Assembly (NCBI GenBank): GCA_035079385.1
Contig: JAVHKY010000035.1
Coordinates: 1,736,001-1,800,000 of the forward strand
Source of the DNA: Aspidiotus rigidus
Lineage: Eukaryota; Arthropoda; Insecta; Hemiptera; Diaspididae
Length of the DNA: 64,000 bases
Reading direction: 5' to 3'
Position numbers and translations under genes: made by a program. A model generated the notes under the pieces. The model was given only the letters and a program-made list of their open reading frames with translations. It searched no databases and had not been told where the DNA came from. This document shows, piece after piece, positions 43,805 to 55,122 of this stretch. The first letter of the stretch is position 1; each line of letters starts with the position of its first letter.

Positions 43805-45464
43805 ATGCACAAATCTGAATGGATTTCGAGAAAAAATCTTCATCAAACCTTAGCATGTTTGCCAGGTAATGTCCACACTATAATTATCTTAACCTAACTA
43901 CGTGTTTTGAATTGAGTCGAACACACGTGTATCTATCATACTCAGGTAGCATTACGTTGAACGAACACGTGCTTTGTTAGCGATCCTAGCGATACCCGGT
44001 TTGAATATCGTAAAATTCAGTATCACGGGGTACTTCATAATTCGATTCCCTCCTTTCAAATCCAACAATTTGACTACAGTGACCACCCAAATTACAAGCG
44101 CTCGAAAAAGAAGCCAGTCATTTAGGTATTAGTTCCTACTTTTTTCATATGAGTATAATCAAATTGTATCGGCTTCCTCCGCAGTGTTGTTCAACCAGTT
44201 TCTCATGGGCGTTGGATGGGGATGGACAGCTCCTACATTGCTAAAACTTCAAGATAAAAATTCACCCTTACCGATGACTGCGGAACAAATTTCGTGGATT
44301 GTATCCGTAAACGAAATCGGAAGAATAGGCAGTCCTTTCGTTTCTCCATTTATTGTGGATAATATTGGCCGCCGATATAGCCTCGCATTAGTGTCCATTA
44401 TGACAGTTCTGATTTGGCTCGGTCATGCATTTATACGGGATTTTTATTCGCTCTGTTCATTCCGTCTTCTATTTGGTGCCGTTAATGGATTGCAAGACGT
44501 CGCGTCGCCAATATACACGACAGAAAATTGCTCTGCTAAAGTAGGAGATATGATCGCGTTGATGTTGTCATTAGTTTTCAGTATTGGCGGTTCGGTTGAA
44601 CTCATTATAGCTTTAAATCTATCTTACCATATGACAGCTTCGGCAAATACGCTCCTTGCAGTTTGCGGGTTGGGCACTTTATACTTCTGCGTGGAAACGC
44701 CTCAATTCTCCCTTATGAAAGGGAGACATTCGCAGGCAGAGAAGAATCTTGCATGGTTACGAGGTAAGCTCAACCCCGGTGATCTTGCGACTGAAATTGA
44801 GGAGCTGAAAATTTACGTTCGCGAAGAGAAAGAAAAGAGAACTTCGATACAAACGTTACTTTCCCACCCTGAAAACGTGAAGGGTATTCGTGTGGTAGTT
44901 TGTATTTATTTATTTTCCACAGCCACTGGCGGTATCGCGATTGGTACCTACGTAAATGAAATATTTCCATCAGCTGAAAACTTGGATCTCTTTTTGTATA
45001 TGGTGCAGATAACACGATATCTGTACATGGTTGTTTCACCCTTCCTCAGAGCAAAGATTAGAGGAACGCGAATTTTTCTTATGTATGCCTACTTGGTAAC
45101 CGGCTTAATCCTCTCGTGTACTGGAATCCTATTTTATGTACACGATACTAATATATACACGATAAACTATTTTTCTTGGCTGATATTCATCACTCTAATA
45201 CCATATGGATTCATTAGTTCCTTAACAAATCCCGTACAATACGTTTTGAGAGGGGAACTTCTACCTCTGAGTGTTAGGGCGTTAGGAGGAAGTATAGCAA
45301 TAATAACTGCCGCGGCAACAGGATTTGTTATTTTGAAAGTTTTCTATCCAATCAAAGCGTATTTTGGGGTCGCGATGAATTTTTGGTTGTACGCAATAAT
45401 GGCTTTCTTGTTTACCATCATACTCTATTTTTACAATTTCCCAGTAAGGGGAAGCAAAGTATAA
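43805..45464 (+). CDS. MFS sugar transporter, trehalose-transporter-like, copy 1
   Basis: Exons 43805-43865 and 44185-45464 (phase 1), 446 residues. The starter exon encodes MHKSEWISRKNLHQTLACLP; its twins precede the other two copies, which supports this start over any frame read through the acceptor. Exon 2 holds the 12-segment core: NQFLMGVGWGWTAPTLLKL (segment 1), VDNIGRRYS (the sugar-porter D-x-x-G-R-R loop), LLFGAVNGLQDVASPIYTTE (segment 4 and following), VETPQFSLMKGR (in place of PESPR), and ELLPLSVRALGGSIA (the E-LP-x-x-R-x-x-G motif after segment 10). The Gln-Gln/QLS signature of segment 7 is replaced by FSTATGGIAIGTY. Plasma membrane transport of trehalose or another sugar is the family role; the substrate is unproven. 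The tail is short (FPVRGSKV). Confidence 0.88.
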
Positions 45465-45685
45465 CAAGTACCTACTTAATGTTCATGACAATCGAAAAAA
45501 GTCTAAGGACGTAGGAACCTATTTAATAAGATTGATTTTTTCATTTCTAGGGGAGAAGTGTGTACTCAAGTATTTCTACCTACCCATTTTCTTCTTTTTC
45601 ACTTCTGTTTCAAAATTGGTTTTGACTGAAACTGAACGCGTAATTGGAGGTAAGTCGTCAGATTTTCTTCAAGTCCTATTTTCTG

Positions 45686-46081
45686 TAGACCGATTCCCCG
45701 GTGACGTCACGTTGTTGATAACAGTGAGCGATAGTGAGTCAAAGTACCCATATTTGTAATCGATATTACAATTATTGGGCTAACCATGATATCAATTTCC
45801 ATAAGAATACACAGGGAACGATTCGATCACATATAGATATTCAAAAACAAGATGTTCCTAATGTATTAGCGATCTCTATCTGGAATGTAGAAGTTCTCTG
45901 GAATTCAAATATGTAGCTTTGATTGTTAACGTATTTCTTGTTTTTGAATAGGTACTAGTTAATGATCGAAACGTTCCTTGTGTATTCTTATGGGATTCTA
46001 AAATGGCTGCCCCAAAGCCAGCAGCAGAGGACAAGCATTCAATCAAAATTGAAGAGGTTGACGTCACGGGGAATCGGTCTA
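45686..46081. mobile_element. MITE with inverted repeats, Tc1/mariner-like TA ends
   Basis: Ends read TAGACCGATTCCCCGGTGACGTCA on the left and its near complement TGACGTCACGGGGAATCGGTCTA on the right. Inside, ATAAGAATACACAGGGAACG and TATTCAAAAACAAG on the left are matched inverted on the right (CGTTCCTTGTGTATTCTTAT). The TA at each edge could be the target duplication. About 396 bases, no protein. It lies 220 bases after the first transporter gene. Confidence 0.8.
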
Positions 46082-49000
46082 TACTCATAGCTCGAGTACC
46101 CCGCCTCAAAAATTGGGTCATCAAGCAATGTGTAAATGAGTCACCAAAAATTTCAATTACACACATGAACATCTTTTAATGAACATGAACAGGCAAAGGT
46201 GTTTCTAAAAGTACTTCTCGCGCTATTGGCTGTTTTTTGGGATCTCCTCTCAGTTTTTTGGAATTTTGTTTTAAATTTTGAAAAAGGCTAAAAATTGACT
46301 TCTTAGAAGCAAATAATAAAGAATTTTGGTGATGAAATTAGTTCTTTTTTCGCTGTCAACATTTTATTTAGGTCTTCCTCAGCATGCCACATATTTATCA
46401 AACAAATTGAATCAGAATTGAAGGATTTTTCTCACTTTTTTGTGTATGAACATTTTTTCATTTCAAAGTTCAACCTAAAAAACACTCCATTCTAGCTCAA
46501 ATTACTCTCATCTTAAACCTATTTGTAAATGAAATGCATCTGGAATTCCCTCAATTCCTTCACTTATTTTCTAAAGTGGGAACGCTGATTATAATATCTT
46601 ATCAATGATGGAAACGTAGATTGCTTGACTGGGTGCACGTTTTTCTGCGTGAGTAACGCGCGCAGGCGTGAATCAGTGTGACCAGGATGACTCTTATGAA
46701 TTTCCCCTTTCAAATGTCTATATAATTGATCATAAAATGATTCTCAGAAAAATGAGTAGAACGCTGTAAGTGGTAACCATGAGAGCTAATCAAGTGAAAA
46801 TATTATGGGTTCTAAAGGGAAGTGTGAGCAACATTTTTGTGTACTTCATTCTATGTATCTTGGGGTTTGTAATGATGGGATACAGTATTCCAAAAAGTTC
46901 AGCTTCAAATAATTTTCAAGCATTGAAACACAGTTTGTAAGAGACCAAGAGGAGATAGGAAAAAAACGGCAAAAGGCATTGTGTTTAGCGTGAAAAATAC
47001 TTCCAGAAACACTTCTGCTAGTTCATGATGTTTATTCCAAAAGTTTGAAATTTGTTCATGCGCGTTATCAAGCTGGGGGACTTGAACAAATCTTCCTGTT
47101 CAATAGATCCTAGAAAGAGGGACTTGCAAAAATGGGCTCAGTAAGCATATTGAGAGGTGAAAAAACTGAGAGTGTGATGGGACTTGAAAGATTTTTGACT
47201 TCAAGAGAGATATTCAAGTATATATGGAAATCTCAAAACTGTCAATTGTTGAGCAATAATGGATTAACGAATAATACGTTGATTGTTTCAGAGTTGATTC
47301 TCGTCCGCAATTTTTACTTATACAGAACAGGTTCTCTACATTTTTTAATGAACTTTGTTAAAGAAGTCGGCAATTTTCACTGAGACTATCTTTTTTTGTT
47401 TTTTGTATTTCCTTATGGTTTGGACAAAATAGTCTATTTCCATAATGTATAAACAGTATTGACATTCCACTCGTATTTCATTGGAATATTCTTTGCTTAA
47501 TAAAACTATATTTTGTTCTGAAGTTTTGCTTCTCCTTTGGCTGTATGTTTGTGTTTTTGAGTGTCATCTATAAATTTCAAAAGTAATTTTTATAATTGTT
47601 CCCCAACTAACTTTTCAACGTTTACCTAACCTTCTCTCTTCAAAGTTCAGCGCTTAAACTTTTTTGACGATTGTCGTCTATTATGAAGAAGGATTTGATC
47701 AAAAAAATATCAAATTCCGTGATGACTTTACAACCGGATGCGGACGTTTTTTTGAGAATGCGTATCACTGCCAAAAACACAAATAGGGGATTACAACCTG
47801 TTGAACATTTTATGATGTAAAATATCCCCTAACTAAACCATTGTATTTTGCACCCACCATTGATGTAAAATGTATGAACATACTGTAAGGTTTATGAAAT
47901 TTTTTGAGCCAATCAGAGAACAGAAATTAGGGGTTACATAATGTTTATAATAATTTACTAGTTATGTCCCCTCAGCGGTGAATACATATACATATTGAAC
48001 AAAAAATTTTTCTCCTTATCATACGTAGGTACATGTATATCTAATACTCTCAACATGACTTAAAATACCCCTACCCCTTAAAGGTAAAATAAGGATATTT
48101 ACCGTACAATATCAAATAATGAATAGTGGATGTGCAATGTCTTCAAAAAAACCTATAAGTGACCTCACTTTTGAGATAAAATGGCGACACTATTGTATAG
48201 AATTGGATGACGGACGTTTAATGTCCTCAAAAAATGAACTTGATAAAATGGCAACAGAATGAGGACGTTTGGAAAATTTCAAAATTGAACAAGACTTTTT
48301 ACATCAAATGTCCTTACTTACCTCATATAACTAATTATGCTCGGTACACAATGGGAAATTAATATTCACCGGGATAAGCTAACTGAGCAGAAAACTATAG
48401 ATTAAGAGAGACAAAGTCCAGCTAAGAATTTAATGAAGACCCAGTGATTCCGTTGTCAAACTGAGGTTGCACTGAAAAGTCAGCGAAAGCACGTTCAAGA
48501 CGTTCTTGAAGAAAAAAATTTAAAATACTTCAATGAGACACGAAAATTTGTGCATCATCCTGTGAACTGGTCCTAGAAGAGGACCAAAAGGGCAAAGTGC
48601 ACTCAGCCTGGCTAGCTAGATTACATTTATTGTGAACTGCGCGGAATATTGAATCAAACTCGAAATAAAGCGAGAGTAAGAGAGATATCCTGGGAAAATT
48701 TATTACATTCACGCTATTCATCTCTACAAAACACAAGTTTGTCTTTCATCAACTTTTTTACTCGACCTCTTAATCGCCACGTCATAGGTTAGCTTCAAGA
48801 CATTATATAATGTGGTGAAACAAAATAACAATGATAACTGATTGCGATGATTTTATTACGCGTGAATGAATTGCGACTTACACGTTTTTCATCCTGATCA
48901 TCCACTCGAATAATTATCATCTTCTCTATTTCTGAAAATTATCGAAGATTTACACAATGATGAACAATCTGACGCTTCGTACATCCGAGTATGAAAATAA

Positions 49001-50097
49001 ACTCGTGCGAACTTTCCTACATTTCTGCTAATTGTATTTGTATAAAATCCATGAAGCGTTCATTCTCATTGTAAAATAACCTATTGAAAATTAATAACGA
49101 TTTAGGTAGCGGTATATGACAAAACCATCAGAAACATTCAACTACATGGTGGATGGCACGGAAGACCAATAAGCCCAATCGTGTTTAAAATTCTTGTCGT
49201 GTAGAGACTTGCGTTTACCTCAGAATTGTCGATATGCATACATTTATCGACCAAAATTCAGTACACTCACACCAAATACTAACTCATACTCTAGGTAAGA
49301 TTGGAAATATTTACTGTTGTTAGTAATTTCCATTAATGCAGGAATAATTTTCCTAGGAAATTTTGTCGCAACGCAAGAAATAGAGTCCGATTTTGATCGT
49401 AAGGAGGGTAATAATTAGGTGAGTATTGAAAAATCTTGTTAGTACTTTGTAGAGAAAACTATTCTTCACACTTGTAAATAAATATTTTTGACTAATAATT
49501 CATATTTCAGAGCCTGTTTGGGAGGAGACTGTCTTCAAGAAGGAATTACGACCATTTCCAAGACAAACGTCCTTTTTTGACCCCGTGTATATGGGATAGG
49601 GGGGGTGGGTCGTCAGAATTTGTATAGAATACACATCACAATTTCCGATTGCAATGTGAATTGGCCGATCTTCTTCAGCCTGGTTTTGCTCCTAGCTACC
49701 TTCGTTCTATCTTTATTCTCTGGAAGAAATGGGACGACCCATTAGTTTACTCTGGACAGGTGGTCAGGAGTGTGTACCATGACAAGAGAAGCGAGATTGA
49801 AAGATTTTCAAACTTGAGACTCGCGTACAAAAATCCCTTGAGCGTCCTTGAAGTTTATTAGGGGTCGTTAAAATTTGATTGTTCTCTGGCGATCAGTCAG
49901 AGAACGCTCAAGGAGTTTTTCTTGTAAATGTCACACTTTTTGTTCTAAGGTGTTTTTGAACAAGTCACGGTCAATATCAAGGTAGTTCTTTAAATTACCT
50001 ACTGCTCATAGAATGTATAATTTGCAGACACAGCTGCTGAATCTGTTGGCGGACTAACTCATTCCTCAGATTATATTCTCCTCTCTGCATTGTCAAA
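46082..50097. other. Intergenic region between transporter copies 1 and 2
   Basis: About 4 kb of AT-rich DNA. A degraded foldback-family fragment occurs near 47090-47390 (ACAGGTTCTCTACATTTTTT, AAGAAGTCGGCAATTTTCAC). A small inverted pair CCCTTGAGCGTCC / AACGCTCAAGG lies near 49834 and 49905. I found no exon or RNA gene. Confidence 0.45.
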
Positions 50098-51545
50098 ATG
50101 CATGGATTTGAGTTCATTTCAAAAAACAACCTACACCAAATCTTAACTTGTTTGCCAGGTAACATCCGTCAATTATTCAAATGTCAGTATGCTCTCAAGA
50201 GATTACCGCAATCAAATTATTCACCTCTTCCGCAGTATTATTCAACCAGTTCCTCATCGGCATGGGTTGGGGATGGACAGCGCCCACGCTGTTAAAACTT
50301 CGAGATAAAGATTCACCGTTACAGATGAATGCGGAACAAATTTCGTGGATCGTATCAATAAGCGAGATAGGGAGAATAGCCAGTCCTTTCGTTTCTCCAT
50401 TAATTGTTGACAATATCGGCCGACGATATAGTCTTGTAGTAGTATCGATTTCATTCGTTCTTATTTGGCTCGGTCACTTCTTCGTGCGCAATTTTTACTT
50501 GCTCTGTTTATTACGTCTATCATTCGGTGCAATTAACGGATTGCAAGACGTCACGGCGCCGATATACACGACGGAAAACTGCTCAACTGAAGTACGAGCC
50601 ATGATCGCGATGATATTGGCAATAGTCTTCAGCGTTGGCGGTTCGATTGAGCTTATTTTAGTTTTGAATCTATCTTACCAGATGACAGCTTTCGCTAATA
50701 TGCTTTTAGCATTCTGCACATTAGGAACATTATATTTCTGCGTGGAGACGCCCCAATACTCCATTATGAAAGGAAATTTTTTGAAAGCTGAGAAGAGCCT
50801 TGCATGGTTACAAGGAGAGCTCGACCCAAGTGATCTTGCAACTGAAATGGAAAAACTGAAAATTTACGTCCATAAAGAGAATGAAAAAAGAACGACCATA
50901 AAAACTTTGCTTTCACACCCTGAAAATATGAGTGGTATTAGCTTAGTATTTTGCATTTATCTGTTCTCAACAGCTACCGGTGGTATTACAACGGGTACCT
51001 ACGTCACCGAAATATATTCAACTGCTGAAAACGTAGATATCTTTCTTTATCTAGGGCAAGTTATAAAATATACGTTCATGGTAATTTCCCCATTTCTCAG
51101 AGCAAAGATAAAAAAAATAAGAACCTTTCTAATATTTGCATATCTGATGATTGGATCACTGCACTCTTGTACTGGACTTCTATTTTATATACACGATACT
51201 AGTAATCAAGCGATAAAATATTTTCCTTGGGTGATCTTCTTCACCTGCATGCCTTATGGATTGATAACAACCTTAACTGGCCCCGCACAATTTGTATTGA
51301 GAGGAGAACTCTTGCCTCTGAGTGTTAGGGCGCTAGGGGGTGGTGTAGCAATAATAACAGCAGCGGCATCAGGATTCGTTCTTTTGAAAATTTTTTACCC
51401 CATCAAAGAACATTTTGGGATCCAAATGAACTTCTGGTTGTACGCAACAATGGCTTTCTTGTTGACTATAATTCTTTATTTTTACTTGCCGGAGAGACAA
51501 TGCCGTTCGCCGGCTAGTGAAGCAGAAGAGGTGAATACTAAATGA
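50098..51545 (+). CDS. MFS sugar transporter, trehalose-transporter-like, copy 2
   Basis: Exons 50098-50158 and 50236-51545, with a 77-base phase-1 intron; 456 residues. Starter peptide MHGFEFISKNNLHQILTCLP matches copies 1 and 3 in length and pattern (x-LHQ-x-L-x-CLP). Core motifs: NQFLIGMGWGWTAPTLLKL, VDNIGRRYS, VETPQYSIMKG, RTTIKTLLSHPEN (cytoplasmic loop) and ELLPLSVRALGGGVA. The C-terminus, LPERQCRSPASEAEEVNTK, is longer than copy 1. As in the other copies, segment 7 has TATGG where canonical sugar porters have Gln and Ser residues for substrate binding. Same strand as copy 1, 4.6 kb away: a direct duplication, with enough divergence (conservative changes throughout) to suggest maintained function. 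Confidence 0.9.
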
Positions 51546-52754
51546 AAAGTGATGACTAAAAAGTATAGGTCTACTTGTATTATAGAAACACATGGCATAA
51601 ATTTCCGTTTTTATTTATTAATTTTTTTTTATCCCAACTTCTAATTATACCTACGAGATTCTTCTCACTCACTATTTAGACATACTTCTAGTATTATTTT
51701 GGAAATAAAAAAATTGGATATCGCACAAATTTTGAATTGCTAGATGTTTGGAATTTGTTCACTATAAGGATCTTGATACACGCAAGTCTGATCCAACGAA
51801 AACATTTTTGTTTTTCCTGACATTCAGGTACTTTATAACTTTGTAGGACTAAAAAAAAAAAAAAAAAAGACTTTGATGTAGAGATGTGCATAGGAAAACT
51901 TTCCAGCTGAGTGGCTGAGTGAAAGGAAATAAATTTCGAGTGGAACTTTCTTCATCATTTCTCTCCAAACTTTTCATAAAATTAAAAAAAAATGAACGTA
52001 TCCTTATGGTCCAAAGAAACATTCTTGGTTTGAAAAAAAAAAAAAAATTTTTGAAAGAAATGATACATATTTAGTCAATAATAAGGCTTTCTTAATGTGC
52101 AGTTAGCATATTTTATTTAATCTTGCTGGAAATTAAACATAACTGAAAAGTAATTTTCTCAGTAGTTTTATGATTGAGTTCTTGCCAAAATTTGTTAGTA
52201 TTGATTAAAATAAAAAATATATCACAAGCTTTCCTTCGTATTTTTCACCTCCAAATTGAATTTTGAAAATTTCATCATTATCTCATGAGATAGCTATACT
52301 TGTTATAGCTAAAAACATTACTAATAGGTCAAAATAAAACACAAAGCTAGAAAATATACTCGACTGTTTTACTCAATTCCACCAAGTTTTTCGAGAACTC
52401 AAACAAAATTACACAGATTTTGATGAGATATGTGTATTATGCCACCCGCATCGCATACCTCTGAAAGCCCTACTGTTTTGCTGCTGACCGATACTAGCGC
52501 TCTACGCGGATGTGTACTTAGTCGCTTTTGTGACGTCGTAGTGACGTCAAAATAAGATCATTCCATCGTTATCATTCTTATCAATTTTCAGCGTGAACAT
52601 AAACAGTGTAACTCCCGGAAGATTACGTTCACGTGTTTCGGACTAACATTCCGAGGAGGTACATTCGATCTAGTAATAGGATGTGGTGAATCCAAGAATT
52701 ACGGTCGAATATCTATCAAGACTATAGCCATCGTTCTGTAGAAGCTTATACAAG
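51546..52754. other. Spacer between copy 2 and LYAR
   Basis: AT-rich with A-runs (51851-51868, 52036-52049). The last 250 bases should hold the LYAR promoter; repeated TGACGTC occurs at 52530-52550 (GTGACGTCGTAGTGACGTC), which looks like CRE/ATF-type sites but is unproven. Confidence 0.4.
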
Positions 52755-54850
52755 ATGGTTTACTTCACTTGTAACAGTTGCGGTGACTCCGTTCAAAAAC
52801 CGAGAGTTTCGAAGCACATTTCATACGAATGCAAGAAGAAATTCCTCGGAGTCAGTCTATGCTGCGTAGACTGTCATAAGAATTTTGAGTAATTTCGATC
52901 TACATTTCTGTTGCTTGAATTTTTTACTCTGGCGCGTACTAATCGTTGATGTATTTTACAGTGCCTATACCTATGTAGACCATACGAAATGCGTCTCGGA
53001 ATTAGAACGATATTCTGGAAATAATTTTGTTACGAAAGCGTCTTCGAATAAAGGCGAAAAGAAACAAGGCTCCTGGATCGATACCGTCAGATCGGTTCTC
53101 AATCAACCCGCTCTCACTCGACAACAGAGGCAATTTCTTGAGGTGATTTCTCAGTTCGAGAATGTTCCCAGAAAGAAACAAAAATTCCAAGTACGCGAGC
53201 AATATCCGTTATTATTATCATTATTCAAAGTGAAGTACTCATGATATCATTTTTGTGTTGTAGAATTTCGTCAGAAGTTCCGTTCGGAGTATACGAGTTT
53301 TTCCGGATGTGGTTGATAGCGTGTTCGATTTACTCGAAAAAGAATTTAAAAAATCAGCTGCGGTTCCCAATGCTCCGGAAAGTAAGGGTCCTAGTGAAGC
53401 GACCAAGGATTCTACAATCGACGAAAAACCGAAAGGCAACATTGAGAAGGAACGAGATTTGAAAGAGGAAAAAAGTAATGACAAATTGTCAGTCAATGGT
53501 GAGCAAATTTTACCGGAGAAAAAGAAGAAGAAACGGAAAATAGAAACGCAGGACGAAAATGTAAATTCTGATGACCCTGAAAATGATGGTGAAGTTATGA
53601 AAAAGAAGAAAAAGACGGAAGAAAACGATAATGTAATTCTTAAAAATGGAGAACATGTTCCTGATGATGATGGAGAAATTTCGCGAAAAAAGAAAAAGAA
53701 GAGACCTGAGCTAAGTAATGGTGTTTCTTGTGATACTGTTGAAACAGATACGAGTAGAGAAATTGAAACTGTAGAAGCTATTATACCCAATGGTGAAGAT
53801 ATTCTCCAGAAGAAAAAGAAGAAGAAACGCGCGTCGACGATCCATGATGAGAACTCCAATCTTTGTGATACGATGAGTAACCATTCAAATACAGAGATAG
53901 AAAATACGAAAACCAAAGAGAAAATGGTTAACGAAAACGGAGAAATTACCCAAATTAATGGCGAAAAAATATCGAAAAGAATGAAAAAACGACGGTCCAA
54001 AGCTCTCGATGAAAGTGACGCTTTTTGTAACGATGAGGATGATGATGTGCCAACGGATGAAAAAAAGTTGACACTGTCAAACAGTGACAACCAAGCGGAA
54101 TGTGCTCTACATAACGGTTCCAATACTGACGAAACAGTGAATGTACCTAAGAAGCAGAAGAAGAAAAAGAAACAGAAATGTAATGAAGTCAAAATTGCCG
54201 ATGAAAATAAACAGTCCTCTAACAAAAGAACCTCCAGTAAAAAAAACAGAGAACAGCATGAGAATTATTGTGATAGTTTTAATAAGACTGATGAAGAACA
54301 CAGTTTACAGAATTCCGAAAATCATGAGTCTAAATCAGTATTAGGTTTGTAAAATATATCTATTATTATGTATTCTCGGTAGCATAATAATTGATATTTT
54401 GATTTGTTGTGAAAGATCAAAGGATTTCGCCGTTTTATCAACTTAAATCTGAGACATTGAATTTAAACATGAGTCGGGGGGGGGGGTGTTCCTTCTTTTA
54501 GAAATACCTAGATAATTAATCATTAAATTATTGAATCTTTACTGTCGTAATTTCTGCACTCAGAAAAAAATGTGCTAATTTCATCTTTTAATTTTCTTTT
54601 GATAGATGAGCCAGAAACTTGCGGAAAATTCGATTGGACTGATGTCGTGACATCCATTCTATCGAAATCGTCAAGTGGAGAACTGTCTTTGAAGAAAATG
54701 GAGAAAAAAGTCGTAAGAAAGTATCATAATTTTTATGGAGACGAAATGAACTTCGAAAAAATAGTGAAAAGATTAACGAAGAAAATTCAAAAAATGACAG
54801 CTGTTGAAGTGGAGGGGGAGAAAATTCGACTACGAGGATCCGAATTATGA
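52755..54850 (+). CDS. LYAR: LYAR-like nucleolar zinc-finger protein
   Basis: Exons 52755-52888, 52962-53190, 53264-54344 and 54606-54850, phases 2, 0, 1, closing at TGA; 562 residues. Residues 1-55 are the LYAR C2HC fingers: MVYFTCNSCGDSVQKPRVSKH, then CCVDCHKNF and YVDHTKCVSE. A WIDTVRSVL segment follows. Exon 3 is a low-complexity region with at least six modules of the form NGE-x-x-x-KKKKKR followed by an acidic/Asn-rich spacer: nuclear/nucleolar localisation and RNA-binding style sequence. The last exon encodes the conserved LYAR C-terminal fold (FDWTDVVTSILSKSSSGELS, then KKVVRKYHNFYGDE). LYAR acts in the nucleolus in rRNA transcription and pre-rRNA processing. The protein is longer than human LYAR (379 residues) because of the lysine-rich expansion. 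Exact exon phases confirm the model. Confidence 0.92.
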
Positions 54851-55122
54851 TTTGTCATACTTACAAGATGAGTATTTCTGTTTCTTTATTCTTTTCTAGC
54901 ATTGTTTTCCATCTGACATAAATGTTTTCAGAACCGTGTTTTACGTGAATCATTTATTAATTGACGTTTGTTCATTAGGATGAGGAAAAGTTAAAGAAAT
55001 TCAGTTTTTCTTCTCGATTTCCAATTTAACAATATTATCCTCTTGAAATAGCTTATAATCGTCGAATTATTTCTTAATTCTAGAGCATAGAGGAAAAACA
55101 GCGAACGGAATAAAGATATATT

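Noticed and set aside
50181..50235. Alternative start of transporter copy 2 inside its intron
   Set aside because: The intron has proper ends and the micro-exon start is conserved in three copies.
53239..54225. 328-codon minus-strand frame opposite LYAR
   Set aside because: A Phe/Ser-rich shadow of the AAG/GAA-rich lysine modules; LYAR on the other strand has family similarity and splice phases.
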